NCBI GenBank assembly: GCA_900313345.1
Contig: OMQW01000002.1
Span: forward strand, 1-20,243
DNA from: an uncultured Eubacteriales bacterium
GTDB taxonomy: Bacteria > Bacillota_I > Bacilli_A > RF39 > UBA660
Direction of reading: 5' to 3'
DNA: 20,243 nucleotides
Part shown: piece by piece, positions 7,219 through 16,061 of the stretch
How the letters are laid out: the number at the start of each line of letters is the position of its first letter
Numbering within the stretch: position 1 is the stretch's first letter
Notes under the pieces: model-generated
What the model saw: the letters and a program-made list of their open reading frames with translations, nothing else
The model's database searches: none
What the model was told of the DNA's origin: nothing
Translations under genes and position numbers: made by a program

Positions 7219-8025
7219 TTATTGAACAGTATCTGTCCAAACAGTTACACTATTAATGAAATCTTTAATATCATTACTTGAAAGTTTTAAATCGCCAGGA
7301 TTAGCTTTTTGACTTTCAGCTGTAGGAACTGGTGAAAGTTCAGTATTATAATTTCTTAAATAAACTGCTTTCTTAAGTAAAATATAATATTCTTGTGGAA
7401 CTGCAAATATTAATTGTGATGGTACAGAGTTTTCATTAGTATTAGAGAAAACATTCTTACCATTACTATCTCTAACAGCTAGAACTTTTACATTTTCTAA
7501 AAGTTTTCCAACCATTACTTTTCCATTATTTGGATCTGCTTCATTAGAAGAAGCATAAGTAGCTTTAAAATATATATCAATATAATTACCAGGGTATATT
7601 GAATTACTATATGTAGAAGCCATATCAACAGGCATATAATATAGAACATATCCCTTTGGATAATCAAGAATTATACTATTAGGAAGTTGTTCTTTTTCAA
7701 CAACACTTCTTGTATAAAATAAACTTCCAGAAGGAATAATTGAATCGGCATTTGAATACTTGTCAATAACACTTTCCTTAGATCTATAAATATTACCTTT
7801 TATCATAGCAGGTGGAACTTGCGCTTCACCTATCATATCTTCAGTTATTTGAGTACCAGGGTTAATATCTTGTAATGCGTATGGAACTGAAATTGGATTA
7901 GTAGCTTGTTTAACTCTCCAATTATATCCAACATATAAAACGACAATAGCAAGTATAACACCCAGTATAGTAACTGTATTTTTATTACTTAAAAATTTCT
8001 TTAAACCAACCGCAATATTATTCAT
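7219..8025 (-). CDS. cpaB: CpaB/RcpC-like pilus assembly protein (SAF domain)
   Basis: This 268-residue protein has a short basic N-terminus and a single membrane anchor at about 18-36. A SAF-type domain follows (about 45-110, with ALQDINPGTQITEDMI, VPPAMIKGN and the conserved PSGSLFYTRSV end), then an RcpC/CpaB second domain with GYVLYYMPVD and YPGNYIDIYF. CpaB/RcpC proteins are extracytoplasmic parts of Tad systems; in diderms they work with the secretin. No secretin gene is present here, as expected in a one-membrane cell, where it may instead contact the cell wall. AGGAGG precedes the ATG. It lies immediately upstream of the ATPase gene. Confidence 0.85.
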   Translation of the reverse strand: MNNIAVGLKKFLSNKNTVTILGVILAIVVLYVGYNWRVKQATNPISVPYALQDINPGTQITEDMIGEAQVPPAMIKGNIYRSKESVIDKYSNADSIIPSGSLFYTRSVVEKEQLPNSIILDYPKGYVLYYMPVDMASTYSNSIYPGNYIDIYFKATYASSNEADPNNGKVMVGKLLENVKVLAVRDSNGKNVFSNTNENSVPSQLIFAVPQEYYILLKKAVYLRNYNTELSPVPTAESQKANPGDLKLSSNDIKDFINSVTVWTDTVQ

Positions 8026-8035
8026 TTTTATCCTC

Positions 8036-8524
8036 CTATTTAATCTCGTTTACACTAGTTATTTTTAAATTTCTAATTACATCTTTATTTTGATTAGTAA
8101 TAGCAATATTATTTTTATTTTTAGTTTCAAGTATCATATCAGCACTAGTAGTAATATCAACAGTGTTTTTATTACCAAGAGCTTTAACAACTTGAGTCTC
8201 TTTTTCAGAACTAATCTTAATGCTTACCTTAGGAGGAGTTTCATTAATATCATATACTTTAATATGATAATCACGAGTACCTTCTACATTTGTAGCAAAT
8301 CTCTTAACAAAACTTTCCATAAACTTTTCTTTATCCATTCTAAGAATACCATTAGCTCTAAAGTATGCTGTATCAACAGCATCATTCATAGAAGCTTCAG
8401 TAGTTTCCTTAAGTAAATAATAATCAAGTTCAGAACCAGTTTGTTGATTATTAATAGTTGCAATAGAATAGAACCCTAAAATAGCCATTAAAATAATTCC
8501 AACAGTTAAAAATGCTTTATTCAC
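8036..8524 (-). CDS. Single-pass extracytoplasmic protein of unknown function (possible pseudopilin)
   Basis: This 162-residue protein starts with a GTG at 8522-8524; AGGAG lies 11 bases before it. A hydrophobic segment at about 5-24 is followed by a helical stretch (ELDYYLLKETTEASMNDAVDTAYF) and a predicted beta-rich extracellular domain. There are no cysteines. I do not recognise the family. The N-terminal anchor followed by an amphipathic helix resembles TadE/pseudopilin architecture, and the position between the large Cys-rich protein and cpaB suggests a structural role in the filament machine. It ends 10 bases before the cpaB start. Confidence 0.6.
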   Translation of the reverse strand: MNKAFLTVGIILMAILGFYSIATINNQQTGSELDYYLLKETTEASMNDAVDTAYFRANGILRMDKEKFMESFVKRFATNVEGTRDYHIKVYDINETPPKVSIKISSEKETQVVKALGNKNTVDITTSADMILETKNKNNIAITNQNKDVIRNLKITSVNEIK

Positions 8525-8545
8525 TATATATCACACTCCTCTATT

Positions 8546-11500
8546 CTATTGAGCACCGCTTATAAAAGCAGCTAATTCACTATCAGTTTTAACAAATCCA
8601 GATAAACCATTATCACAAGCAGTTAATCCTTTAATATTATTACATTTTAAAGCACTCTCTGCAGGTTTTTTATTAACCTTAACATATTGATTTGTTTTAT
8701 GAAACATATTGCTTACATAGAATGTAACAACAGGAACATCTCCTTCATTATATCCAGCAGCGATATATTGTTGTTTAGCACTATTTTCAAGTGTTACATA
8801 TTTACCATTTTCGAAAGAAGTAAATTCTTTCTTCTTACCACTTAAATTTCTTATATTTCTTATATTAGTTTTTGTAAGAGTAAGATCATAGTCAACTTCA
8901 TCTTCATCAAATTGTTTAGATTCTTGAATCTTCTTAACTAAAGCTGAAGGAGTAACTGGGTAATCAGGAACTGCTAAATTGGTAGCATTAACAGACCAGT
9001 TAAATCCAGCAGAACGAGTAGATTTTTGTTCAGCAACTTTTACTACTCCATTCTTTTCTAATGGATTATAAGTTAATTTTTTAACTTCCCCAGTCTTAAG
9101 ACTAGAAGAACTAGTCTTTGAAGGGAATAAATTATTACTTGTATAACTCTTAGAGTTAAAATTACTTATAGATGAAGAACCTTCGCAGCTATCACCATCA
9201 CAACCGCAAACTTCACCGTTAGGTTTTTTAACAGTTGTTTTATCACTTATAGAATAATAACAAGCTGTATCAAAATTCCAATTATATTTACCAAAATCTC
9301 TAACTGTATTAAAGATATTATAAACGATCTTATTTGCTCTAACTTCTTTTGCATATTGTTCATAAGAGCCACTATAGCATCCAGTTTTAACTAATTGATA
9401 CCATTCGAAATAAGAACCATTAACAACTTTTGCATTTAAAGGTGTACAATAGTTACCTTTTTTCTCAGTATACCATTTCTTTTGTCCACCAGGTAATTTA
9501 GATTCATCATAAACTATCTTACCATTTTTATTATTAATCCAAGCGCCAGGGAATGTTAATATTGTGTGATAAAGAGTTACAGGGTTTTCGTTATCAATTA
9601 CGTTATTAGCGCAATATCCACCAACAAACTTAGTAATAGCATTTTGAGTAAGTTTTAAGTTATCAAAAGTTCTAACTTTAGAACGACTTTCTCCATTTGT
9701 ACTAGGGAATACTAGACAATCTTTGTTAGTTGAATAGTTAGAGCTATCACAAGTTTGACTTGGAGTATCTTTTTTAATATCCTTATTAGCAGTCATAGTA
9801 TATTTAGTTTCAGTTTTTTGATCACAATTAGCAACACTTGAAATACATCCTATAACAGCTTGAATAAAGTTACTTGCAGAAGATACATATTCTCTTTCAG
9901 CAGTTTCGCGATCATAATAAGTACATGCTCTTCCATCTTTATTAGTAGCAGGTTTAATATAACGACATGTGTCGCCACAACCTTGTTGTCTAACAAATCC
10001 TTCACCATCAACATAATAATATTGTAAATAAGGTTCTAATCCACAATTAGGTTCTTGTGTACTATGAACTTTTCCTTTTTCGTCAGTATATGTTTTATAT
10101 CCATATTTAGCAGCGTCACAAACAAGTTTATAAGCTTTAATAGCTCCGCTAAAGCAGCCACCACCAATAGTACAACTATCAACATTGTCTAAAGTTACAT
10201 ATGCACCACATGCCATAGTATTATTTTGATAATTATATTTATGAATATTACATACTGATCTAGCAGTTCTATTTAAGTTATGGAAATAATAATAACCATA
10301 TCCATCCCATTCACAACTAGTTTTTCTAGTATATCTTAAAGTACTACCTAAATCTATATAATTACCAGTAATATTTTGATTAGCATAATCATATATTCTT
10401 CTAATAGATGCAGCATCAGTACCAAAAGCAGGACAACTAACTGGTTGATCACCAATATAATTAACAACTTTAATAACATTATTTAAAACTTTATCTTTAT
10501 TTTGATATCTAACAGGTAAGAATGTTTTTTTAACATCACCAATAGTTACTTCTTTAGAAGATTTGCTATTTGATTTCTTACTAGTAGAATTTTTCTTACC
10601 ATAAACTTTTGTATAACATTTATTAATACTTGATTGTAAGTATTTGCCACCATCTACTTCTTGAATACAACTATCAAATTCATCTTCAGGTCCAGCTTGA
10701 TCTTCTAATCCAGCAACACTATTACACTTAGGAGTTGCAGTACATGGAACATAATCATTAAAGTCAGGGAAATTACCTAAATCAGGAGTAGCAATACAAG
10801 TAACTGTACTCTTGATTTCAACTTCATAAGTAAAGCATTGACCAGCAACTATAACTTTAGGAGGACCAAATGAAACTGTTAATTGCTCACGACATGTAGT
10901 AGTACATGCATTTTTATTAGTAGTTTTTCCACCAAATATTATATTAGCACCATATTTATCTTCATGATCATAATATAAATATTTATAAGTTCTTTCATTT
11001 TTATTTTCACAAGTAAGCATACCATTTTTAGTTAAATTAGTATCTCCTACTTTAGTCCAAGTAGAATCAAGATCAGGGAGTGTTGGACTAACATTTTTTT
11101 CATAGAATGAACGATATTTAACATAATAAGCTTGATAAATAGGTTCAAGTTCTTGTAATTTAGCTTGTAATTTACTTAATGTAGCATAACTAACATTATA
11201 ATTAGTATTTCCTTGGAAACAAGGACTCATAGCTTTCTTAATTACATTAGCAAAATTATCGTAGAAAATATTTCCAGTATATTTAGCAGCTGTTGAAACA
11301 GCCCATTTACAATAACTACTATTATTTACAGTATTTTCAACATAATGTGAATCTAAAATAGAATCATCAACATTAGTTATTTGATAAATAACATTTGAAT
11401 AAGCATATTTGCTATCATCACCAGTAGCAGAATAAACCAAAGCATAATAATTACTAGGATTACCAGTAGTATTTGCATTAGCTAGTGAAATAGTAAATTT

Positions 11501-11836
11501 CTTATTAGCCTTATACCAAGGATTTCCGTCATTTATAGCAGCAACAGAAGCATCATTAATAATAGCTTTAAAAACTTCACTATCAATATTCTTATTTTCT
11601 GCAACCTTAGAAGCATAATATTGTGGACTAAATACTTTAACATAAAGTCCTACATTATAATTATCACTTCTCTTTAATGTAGTATTACCAGTTGCATAAT
11701 TACTTTCAGAAATAGTAATATATTGTTTTAATTGCACTTTTTTTTGTTCAGCATTAACAACAGTAACATCACTTAATACTATAATGGCTAGTAAAAATAA
11801 AAATCCAACCCACTTATTTATACGATTTTTAAACAT
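8546..11836 (-). CDS. Large secreted Cys-rich surface protein (adhesin or filament-tip candidate)
   Basis: This protein of about 1096 residues has a signal peptide (MFKNRINKW, a hydrophobic core, then VNAEQ) and about 35 cysteines spread over the mature chain, often in close pairs such as CTTTC, CGDTC and CGCDGDSC. There is no C-terminal membrane segment and no LPxTG-type sorting signal. I place the start at the ATG at 11834-11836, because AGGAG (11846-11850) is 9 bases from it; the in-frame ATG at 11845 touches that site and is less likely. With this start the gene overlaps the sortase by 8 bases. No known domain is recognisable. Its size, export and place in a pilus operon suggest an adhesin, tip or sheath protein; this is inference. 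Confidence 0.8.
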   Translation of the reverse strand: MFKNRINKWVGFLFLLAIIVLSDVTVVNAEQKKVQLKQYITISESNYATGNTTLKRSDNYNVGLYVKVFSPQYYASKVAENKNIDSEVFKAIINDASVAAINDGNPWYKANKKFTISLANANTTGNPSNYYALVYSATGDDSKYAYSNVIYQITNVDDSILDSHYVENTVNNSSYCKWAVSTAAKYTGNIFYDNFANVIKKAMSPCFQGNTNYNVSYATLSKLQAKLQELEPIYQAYYVKYRSFYEKNVSPTLPDLDSTWTKVGDTNLTKNGMLTCENKNERTYKYLYYDHEDKYGANIIFGGKTTNKNACTTTCREQLTVSFGPPKVIVAGQCFTYEVEIKSTVTCIATPDLGNFPDFNDYVPCTATPKCNSVAGLEDQAGPEDEFDSCIQEVDGGKYLQSSINKCYTKVYGKKNSTSKKSNSKSSKEVTIGDVKKTFLPVRYQNKDKVLNNVIKVVNYIGDQPVSCPAFGTDAASIRRIYDYANQNITGNYIDLGSTLRYTRKTSCEWDGYGYYYFHNLNRTARSVCNIHKYNYQNNTMACGAYVTLDNVDSCTIGGGCFSGAIKAYKLVCDAAKYGYKTYTDEKGKVHSTQEPNCGLEPYLQYYYVDGEGFVRQQGCGDTCRYIKPATNKDGRACTYYDRETAEREYVSSASNFIQAVIGCISSVANCDQKTETKYTMTANKDIKKDTPSQTCDSSNYSTNKDCLVFPSTNGESRSKVRTFDNLKLTQNAITKFVGGYCANNVIDNENPVTLYHTILTFPGAWINNKNGKIVYDESKLPGGQKKWYTEKKGNYCTPLNAKVVNGSYFEWYQLVKTGCYSGSYEQYAKEVRANKIVYNIFNTVRDFGKYNWNFDTACYYSISDKTTVKKPNGEVCGCDGDSCEGSSSISNFNSKSYTSNNLFPSKTSSSSLKTGEVKKLTYNPLEKNGVVKVAEQKSTRSAGFNWSVNATNLAVPDYPVTPSALVKKIQESKQFDEDEVDYDLTLTKTNIRNIRNLSGKKKEFTSFENGKYVTLENSAKQQYIAAGYNEGDVPVVTFYVSNMFHKTNQYVKVNKKPAESALKCNNIKGLTACDNGLSGFVKTDSELAAFISGAQ

Positions 11837-12617
11837 TTTTGCCATCTCCTTTTATAACGTTCTTAATTTTCTTATAGTTCTCTTTCTCATGCATACCATA
11901 ATTATAACCCTTTTTCACGTTTTTTACAAGTTTTCCATCAACTTTTAAATCATAATATTGATAGCCAAACATACGAGTACATGTATATAAAGAAGCTATA
12001 TAATCTTTACTATTAACATTAACATTATATTTATATAAACTTTCACTCAAATTTTTCTTAATATATTTATTCTTACTAGTATTATTAAAGTCATAATAAT
12101 GATATAAAACTTCGTTTGCAGGTATAACAGAAACTGCATAAATTTGATATAAATAATTTTTATCACCAATAGTAATTTGAAAATACTTATTTTTGGAACT
12201 AAAATCAGAATAAATAAAACTCATAAGTTGTTCAAATCTAACCATACTATCATCAGAAATAATAGGTTTGGAAGAAACATTTAAAATATTATGACCTAAA
12301 ATTGGCATAAAATCTTTTATTTCACTTATATCATCATTCATCCAAGCATAATCATACTTTTCATCTTCTTTTTGATTATTATAAACTATTGGATAATCTA
12401 TATTAGTACCTTGAACCTTAATCCAACCAACAAATTTACTATTTGGATATTTCTTTTGATACTCTAAAACATTACTTGTTTTATCCTTAACAGTATAAAT
12501 TGGAAATAGTATATCTCTAATGCTATTTTCAAAATAACTAAGTATTAAATATATAACAATTAAACATATAAGAAGAACATATATAATTTTTAATTTTTTA
12601 CTAAATACTTTTTTCAT
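11829..12617 (-). CDS. Class B-like sortase
   Basis: This 262-residue protein has an N-terminal membrane anchor (about 9-29) and a sortase catalytic domain. Residues 60-79 (SKFVGWIKVQGTNIDYPIVY) match the typical class B opening. The catalytic His is H109 in ILGHN and the catalytic Cys is C213 in SLYTCTR. Sortases cut a C-terminal sorting signal and join the protein to the cell wall or to another pilin. The Arg expected about ten residues after the Cys is not obvious: the matching strand reads YYDLKVDGKLV, while an Arg sits at C+2. The gene overlaps the Cys-rich protein gene, implying a shared task. Its substrate is not evident in the window. Confidence 0.9.
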   Translation of the reverse strand: MKKVFSKKLKIIYVLLICLIVIYLILSYFENSIRDILFPIYTVKDKTSNVLEYQKKYPNSKFVGWIKVQGTNIDYPIVYNNQKEDEKYDYAWMNDDISEIKDFMPILGHNILNVSSKPIISDDSMVRFEQLMSFIYSDFSSKNKYFQITIGDKNYLYQIYAVSVIPANEVLYHYYDFNNTSKNKYIKKNLSESLYKYNVNVNSKDYIASLYTCTRMFGYQYYDLKVDGKLVKNVKKGYNYGMHEKENYKKIKNVIKGDGKNV

Positions 12618-12632
12618 GAAAATACCTTTATA

Positions 12633-14387
12633 TTAATTACTAATTTTATAAGGATTATCTAGCGTACCGTCACCAGAAACTATAGCAATATCCGTATTTA
12701 AATACCCACTAAATCTTGTAGAAATTGGCATAGTTGAACTTCCTTTTTCATTTATAATAGTACCATTATTACTACCATAATAAATTCCAGTTTTCTTACT
12801 ATAATCTGAATACCAAGTAAATAAATTAGTTGCAGAATATAAATCATACATAGATGGAGCACTAAATTTAATATTAAATGTTTTAGTACTATGCTTACCA
12901 CTATAAGTTGAAACTTTATCATAAATATTAATTAAAGTTTTATGTTTAATAAATATTTTACTGCTAACAACACTACTTACATTATTTTCAATCTGATAAG
13001 CAACGTTATTCTTCTTATTAGGATTATAAATAGTTGAAGTGGAATCTTCTGAAACAATAGGATAATTATAATAAGATATAACTTTAACATCATTATCTTT
13101 TACAGAAGAAACTCTATAAATAACGTTATTATAAGTAATATATTCTCCACTTCTTAGATTACTAACACTAGATCCAGCTTTAACTTTATTAAAATCTCCT
13201 ATACTATAAGGATTATTTAAAGTTCCAGAACCACACTTTATCTTAGTACCATTTTTAATAATAAGAACAGGTCTTACATTAAACATATAATTACTGTTAT
13301 ATTTATAATATTTAGAATCTTGTCCAAAGAAGAAATTACGACTAGTCCAAACTTCTTTACTAGTAGCTTTATTACTAGTTAAATTAATAGTATCAGTATA
13401 AAGGTAACTTTCCCCCTCCTTTAGGCTATTATTATAATCATTTATTCCTAAAAGTCCAGCATTTCCTTTAATTTTACTATTGCAAGCTTTATAACTATTT
13501 AACTTTTTAGCACTAACAGTATCATTACAAAATTCATAATTAGTAACTAGATATTTCTTACTATTTTCATTAATGCTAGGATAATATACTTCATTAAGCC
13601 AGTTATAAACAGAATCATAATCAACATTAGAAATATCTTCAGTATTAACTATCTTAATATTTTTATCTTTATCAAGGCCAACAATTCTAAATAATTGACC
13701 ATTAAATTTAATATAATTAATAGAACTATTACCCTTATAGAAATTATCATTAGGAGTTTCTTTTTCAACAGTCTTAGCAAGATCTTGTCTAACAATTACA
13801 TTTCTAGTAACAACAGTCTTATTAAGAAGTGAATCACTAACTGAATAAGTTATCTTATATGTACCTATAATATTAGAATCAACTTCTCCCCTAACATCAA
13901 CTAAATCAGTTTTAATAGTACCATCTTGATTATCAACAACACTTTTTATACCAGGATCTTTAAAAGAATCTCCCCTTTCAACATAAATAGTATCTTTGCC
14001 ATTTAAAGTAATAACAGGTCCATCATGGTCAATATTTGAAGAAAATATTCCGCACTTTAAATAAGCATAATATGTATATTTACCTTCTTTTCTTTTAACC
14101 TTAACAAAACTATTACGACTATCACAAGTACTATTATTATAACTAGTTCTTAAATCATCAATATATTTTTGATCAAGTAACTTAACAGCACCTACAGTAG
14201 AAACAGATCCTTCATTAGGTAATAAATTCTTATTTACTTCGAAATATCTTTTACCAGCCTCTAATAATTTATCTTCACTTTCATTAAATTTAATTAATGG
14301 AAAAATAAATAAAACATAAACCAAAAGTATTGCAAAAGCTATAACAAGAATTTTAATAATTTGTCCTTTAACATTATTCTTTTTCAT
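12633..14387 (-). CDS. Membrane-anchored surface protein with Ig-like (DUF5011-type) domain and two tandem modules
   Basis: This 584-residue protein has an N-terminal anchor at 11-31 and a helical stalk (to about 115, with C88 and C112). An Ig-like domain at about 121-200 has the DUF5011 pattern GPVITLNGKDTIYVERGDSF ... IGTYKITYSVSD. Two tandem modules follow (about 224-399 and 415-584). Each begins with Y-I-x-[FY]-N-x-x-x-[FY]-R and ends with G-x-GTL-[ND]-NPY-x-I. The first module contains WLNEVYY and FNVRPVLII, reminiscent of DUF6273-type modules (from memory, not verified). The stalk plus beta-domains suggest a surface-displayed or pilus-associated protein. It is co-transcribed with the sortase, but its C-terminus lacks a sorting signal. 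Confidence 0.75.
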   Translation of the reverse strand: MKKNNVKGQIIKILVIAFAILLVYVLFIFPLIKFNESEDKLLEAGKRYFEVNKNLLPNEGSVSTVGAVKLLDQKYIDDLRTSYNNSTCDSRNSFVKVKRKEGKYTYYAYLKCGIFSSNIDHDGPVITLNGKDTIYVERGDSFKDPGIKSVVDNQDGTIKTDLVDVRGEVDSNIIGTYKITYSVSDSLLNKTVVTRNVIVRQDLAKTVEKETPNDNFYKGNSSINYIKFNGQLFRIVGLDKDKNIKIVNTEDISNVDYDSVYNWLNEVYYPSINENSKKYLVTNYEFCNDTVSAKKLNSYKACNSKIKGNAGLLGINDYNNSLKEGESYLYTDTINLTSNKATSKEVWTSRNFFFGQDSKYYKYNSNYMFNVRPVLIIKNGTKIKCGSGTLNNPYSIGDFNKVKAGSSVSNLRSGEYITYNNVIYRVSSVKDNDVKVISYYNYPIVSEDSTSTIYNPNKKNNVAYQIENNVSSVVSSKIFIKHKTLINIYDKVSTYSGKHSTKTFNIKFSAPSMYDLYSATNLFTWYSDYSKKTGIYYGSNNGTIINEKGSSTMPISTRFSGYLNTDIAIVSGDGTLDNPYKISN

Positions 14388-14403
14388 ATAAATACCTTCC
14401 TTT

Positions 14404-15972
14404 TTATTTCACATTTAATATATACTTTCTATTTCTTAAAGTACATATTATATCAATTTTATCACTATTACTTACAGCATCGTTTAATTTAATAAATACT
14501 TCCTTGCCTTCATTAGAAAGTGATAAAGCATTACTAAGTTTAAAATACTTCATCACACTATAGTTTTTACTATTATCTACCCTATATCTAATTTTACCAT
14601 AGTGCACTAAAAAGTCAATAAAATCTTCCCCATCAAAGTCACTACCACTAAAAGTAATTTTAAGTATTTTTTGACCATTATTAGATAAATTAAAATCTCT
14701 TATAGAACAATCACTACTAGAAATACAATAATATCTTTTAAAATTAAAATTATCATTTATTTCGGCACTTCTCAAAGTAACTTCTTTCTTACTATTATCA
14801 GTAAAAATAAAGGTTACTTTTTTATTTAAAGGATATTCTCCGGCAGAAGTAATTAAAGCACTATCCTTAACATTTATTTTAATTTTTCTAAGAATATGTA
14901 ATCTATCAAGTTCCTGATAATATAAAACAAATCTATTATTAGGATAACTATTTTTTATCTTATAAACTAAATTAACAGTCTTATTAGATCCACTTGGAAT
15001 ATTTAAGTTGTTATCAACCATTAAACCATAATCAGTAAAATAAGAATTATAGTAAGTAGAATAAGTTCTTTCCATATTACCATTAACTAAATGAAATCTA
15101 CTAAAGTTAGGAGCGATTTGTTTATAATAATTATTCTTAATATTAATAGAAACAACAACAAACTTATATCCCTCTTCTATAACATTTCCAGAAAAATCTT
15201 TATCACTTACATAACTAGCTAAAGGTGTAATTGTATAAATGCCACTATTGAAACTATTTCCTTCCCTATAAGATCTATGAATAACAAAAACGTTATAGCA
15301 AGAATAACCAAGTATAAATATCGTAAAGCAAACAATAAATATATTACATACAAACTTATGCTCTAAATAAAAATAGTTAGCATTTCTTAAAAATCTATTC
15401 CAAACTCTTATAAAACTTCTTCTATCAAATTCAAAATTTACTTCAAATTCATCCCTATCATCTTCAGAAAGTTCTAAGAACTCTTGATCTTTTTCAAAAC
15501 CGAATTTCTTTAAATCAAATCCAAGTATTCTAATAATTAACAAAAACATTATAGGATAAATAAATAAGTGTCCAATATTTAAAATATCTCTAATACCAAG
15601 AATACCTGAAACATTACTATAATCCTTAAATGCACTAAAGAAACTAGAAGCTCCAGCAACTCCACCAAATAAAAGCCCAAAAACACCTATGTAAACTAAA
15701 TATATTTTCCAAGGCTTCTTTTTTCTTTGCAATAAAATTATTAAACTTAAACAGGTAAAAATAATAAATAAAGTAGCAATATAATATAAAACACCTACTT
15801 TAGCATCAAAAGAATCTAAATACGCATTATAAGTTCCAAAATAAATAAAATCTTTTATAAAAGCTATTAAATCATTAATTTTAAATAGAATATATACACT
15901 ACATGCAAGTAATACAATATGTATTTTTCTAAAGTTCTTTATTAAAAAAGCATATGGTTTTCTAAATATCAT
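14404..15972 (-). CDS. Multi-pass membrane protein with large extracellular domain, unknown family
   Basis: This 522-residue protein is the first gene of the block. It has four hydrophobic segments in the first 150 residues (about 17-37, 59-82, 88-108 and 131-150), a charged cytoplasmic loop (EFLELSEDDRDEFEVNFEFD) and a fifth segment at about 205-227. An extracytoplasmic, probably beta-sandwich region (about 235-522) completes it. The stretch YKFVVVSINIKNNY resembles Telokin-like DUF4352 domains, but this is weak. I do not recognise the family. Leading the operon, it may be a membrane platform or sensor for the surface apparatus. The GGGGAA ribosome binding site is short, and the promoter lies about 25 bases upstream. 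Confidence 0.65.
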   Translation of the reverse strand: MIFRKPYAFLIKNFRKIHIVLLACSVYILFKINDLIAFIKDFIYFGTYNAYLDSFDAKVGVLYYIATLFIIFTCLSLIILLQRKKKPWKIYLVYIGVFGLLFGGVAGASSFFSAFKDYSNVSGILGIRDILNIGHLFIYPIMFLLIIRILGFDLKKFGFEKDQEFLELSEDDRDEFEVNFEFDRRSFIRVWNRFLRNANYFYLEHKFVCNIFIVCFTIFILGYSCYNVFVIHRSYREGNSFNSGIYTITPLASYVSDKDFSGNVIEEGYKFVVVSINIKNNYYKQIAPNFSRFHLVNGNMERTYSTYYNSYFTDYGLMVDNNLNIPSGSNKTVNLVYKIKNSYPNNRFVLYYQELDRLHILRKIKINVKDSALITSAGEYPLNKKVTFIFTDNSKKEVTLRSAEINDNFNFKRYYCISSSDCSIRDFNLSNNGQKILKITFSGSDFDGEDFIDFLVHYGKIRYRVDNSKNYSVMKYFKLSNALSLSNEGKEVFIKLNDAVSNSDKIDIICTLRNRKYILNVK

Positions 15973-15998
15973 AACTATTCCCCTATTCTTCTTATATT

Positions 15999-16026
15999 AT
16001 TATAACCTACTTTACATAAAAATTAA
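15999..16026 (-). promoter_or_regulatory. Main promoter candidate of the pilus operon
   Basis: On the minus strand a perfect TATAAT -10 (15999-16004) lies 16 bases after a weak TTAATT -35 (16021-16026). It precedes the first gene of the block, in the only divergent gap, and overlaps the oppositely oriented promoter of the lipoprotein gene. Confidence 0.55.
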
Positions 16027-16040
16027 AGATATGTTATACT
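16011..16040 (+). promoter_or_regulatory. Promoter of the thioredoxin-fold lipoprotein gene
   Basis: TTTACA (16011-16016) and TATACT (16035-16040) are 18 bases apart, with a TGT before the -10 (TGTTATACT). The start codon is 21 bases downstream of the -10. Its -35 lies inside the spacer of the opposing promoter, so the two divergent promoters should compete or be co-regulated. Confidence 0.6.
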
Positions 16041-16061
16041 TTTTTTGAAAAGAGGTAAAAA

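Noticed and set aside
7072..8416. Plus-strand frames at 7072-7281 and 8090-8416
   Set aside because: They are antisense to tadA/cpaB and to the 162-residue protein, whose minus-strand frames have clear motifs or signals.
11837..11845. Upstream ATG of the Cys-rich protein at 11843-11845
   Set aside because: The AGGAG site touches this ATG with no spacer, while the ATG at 11836 has a 9-base spacer.
8546..14387. LPxTG or NPxTG sorting signals in the sortase-linked surface proteins
   Set aside because: Short chance matches such as NPVTL occur mid-protein, and neither C-terminus has the hydrophobic segment plus basic tail that a sorting signal needs.
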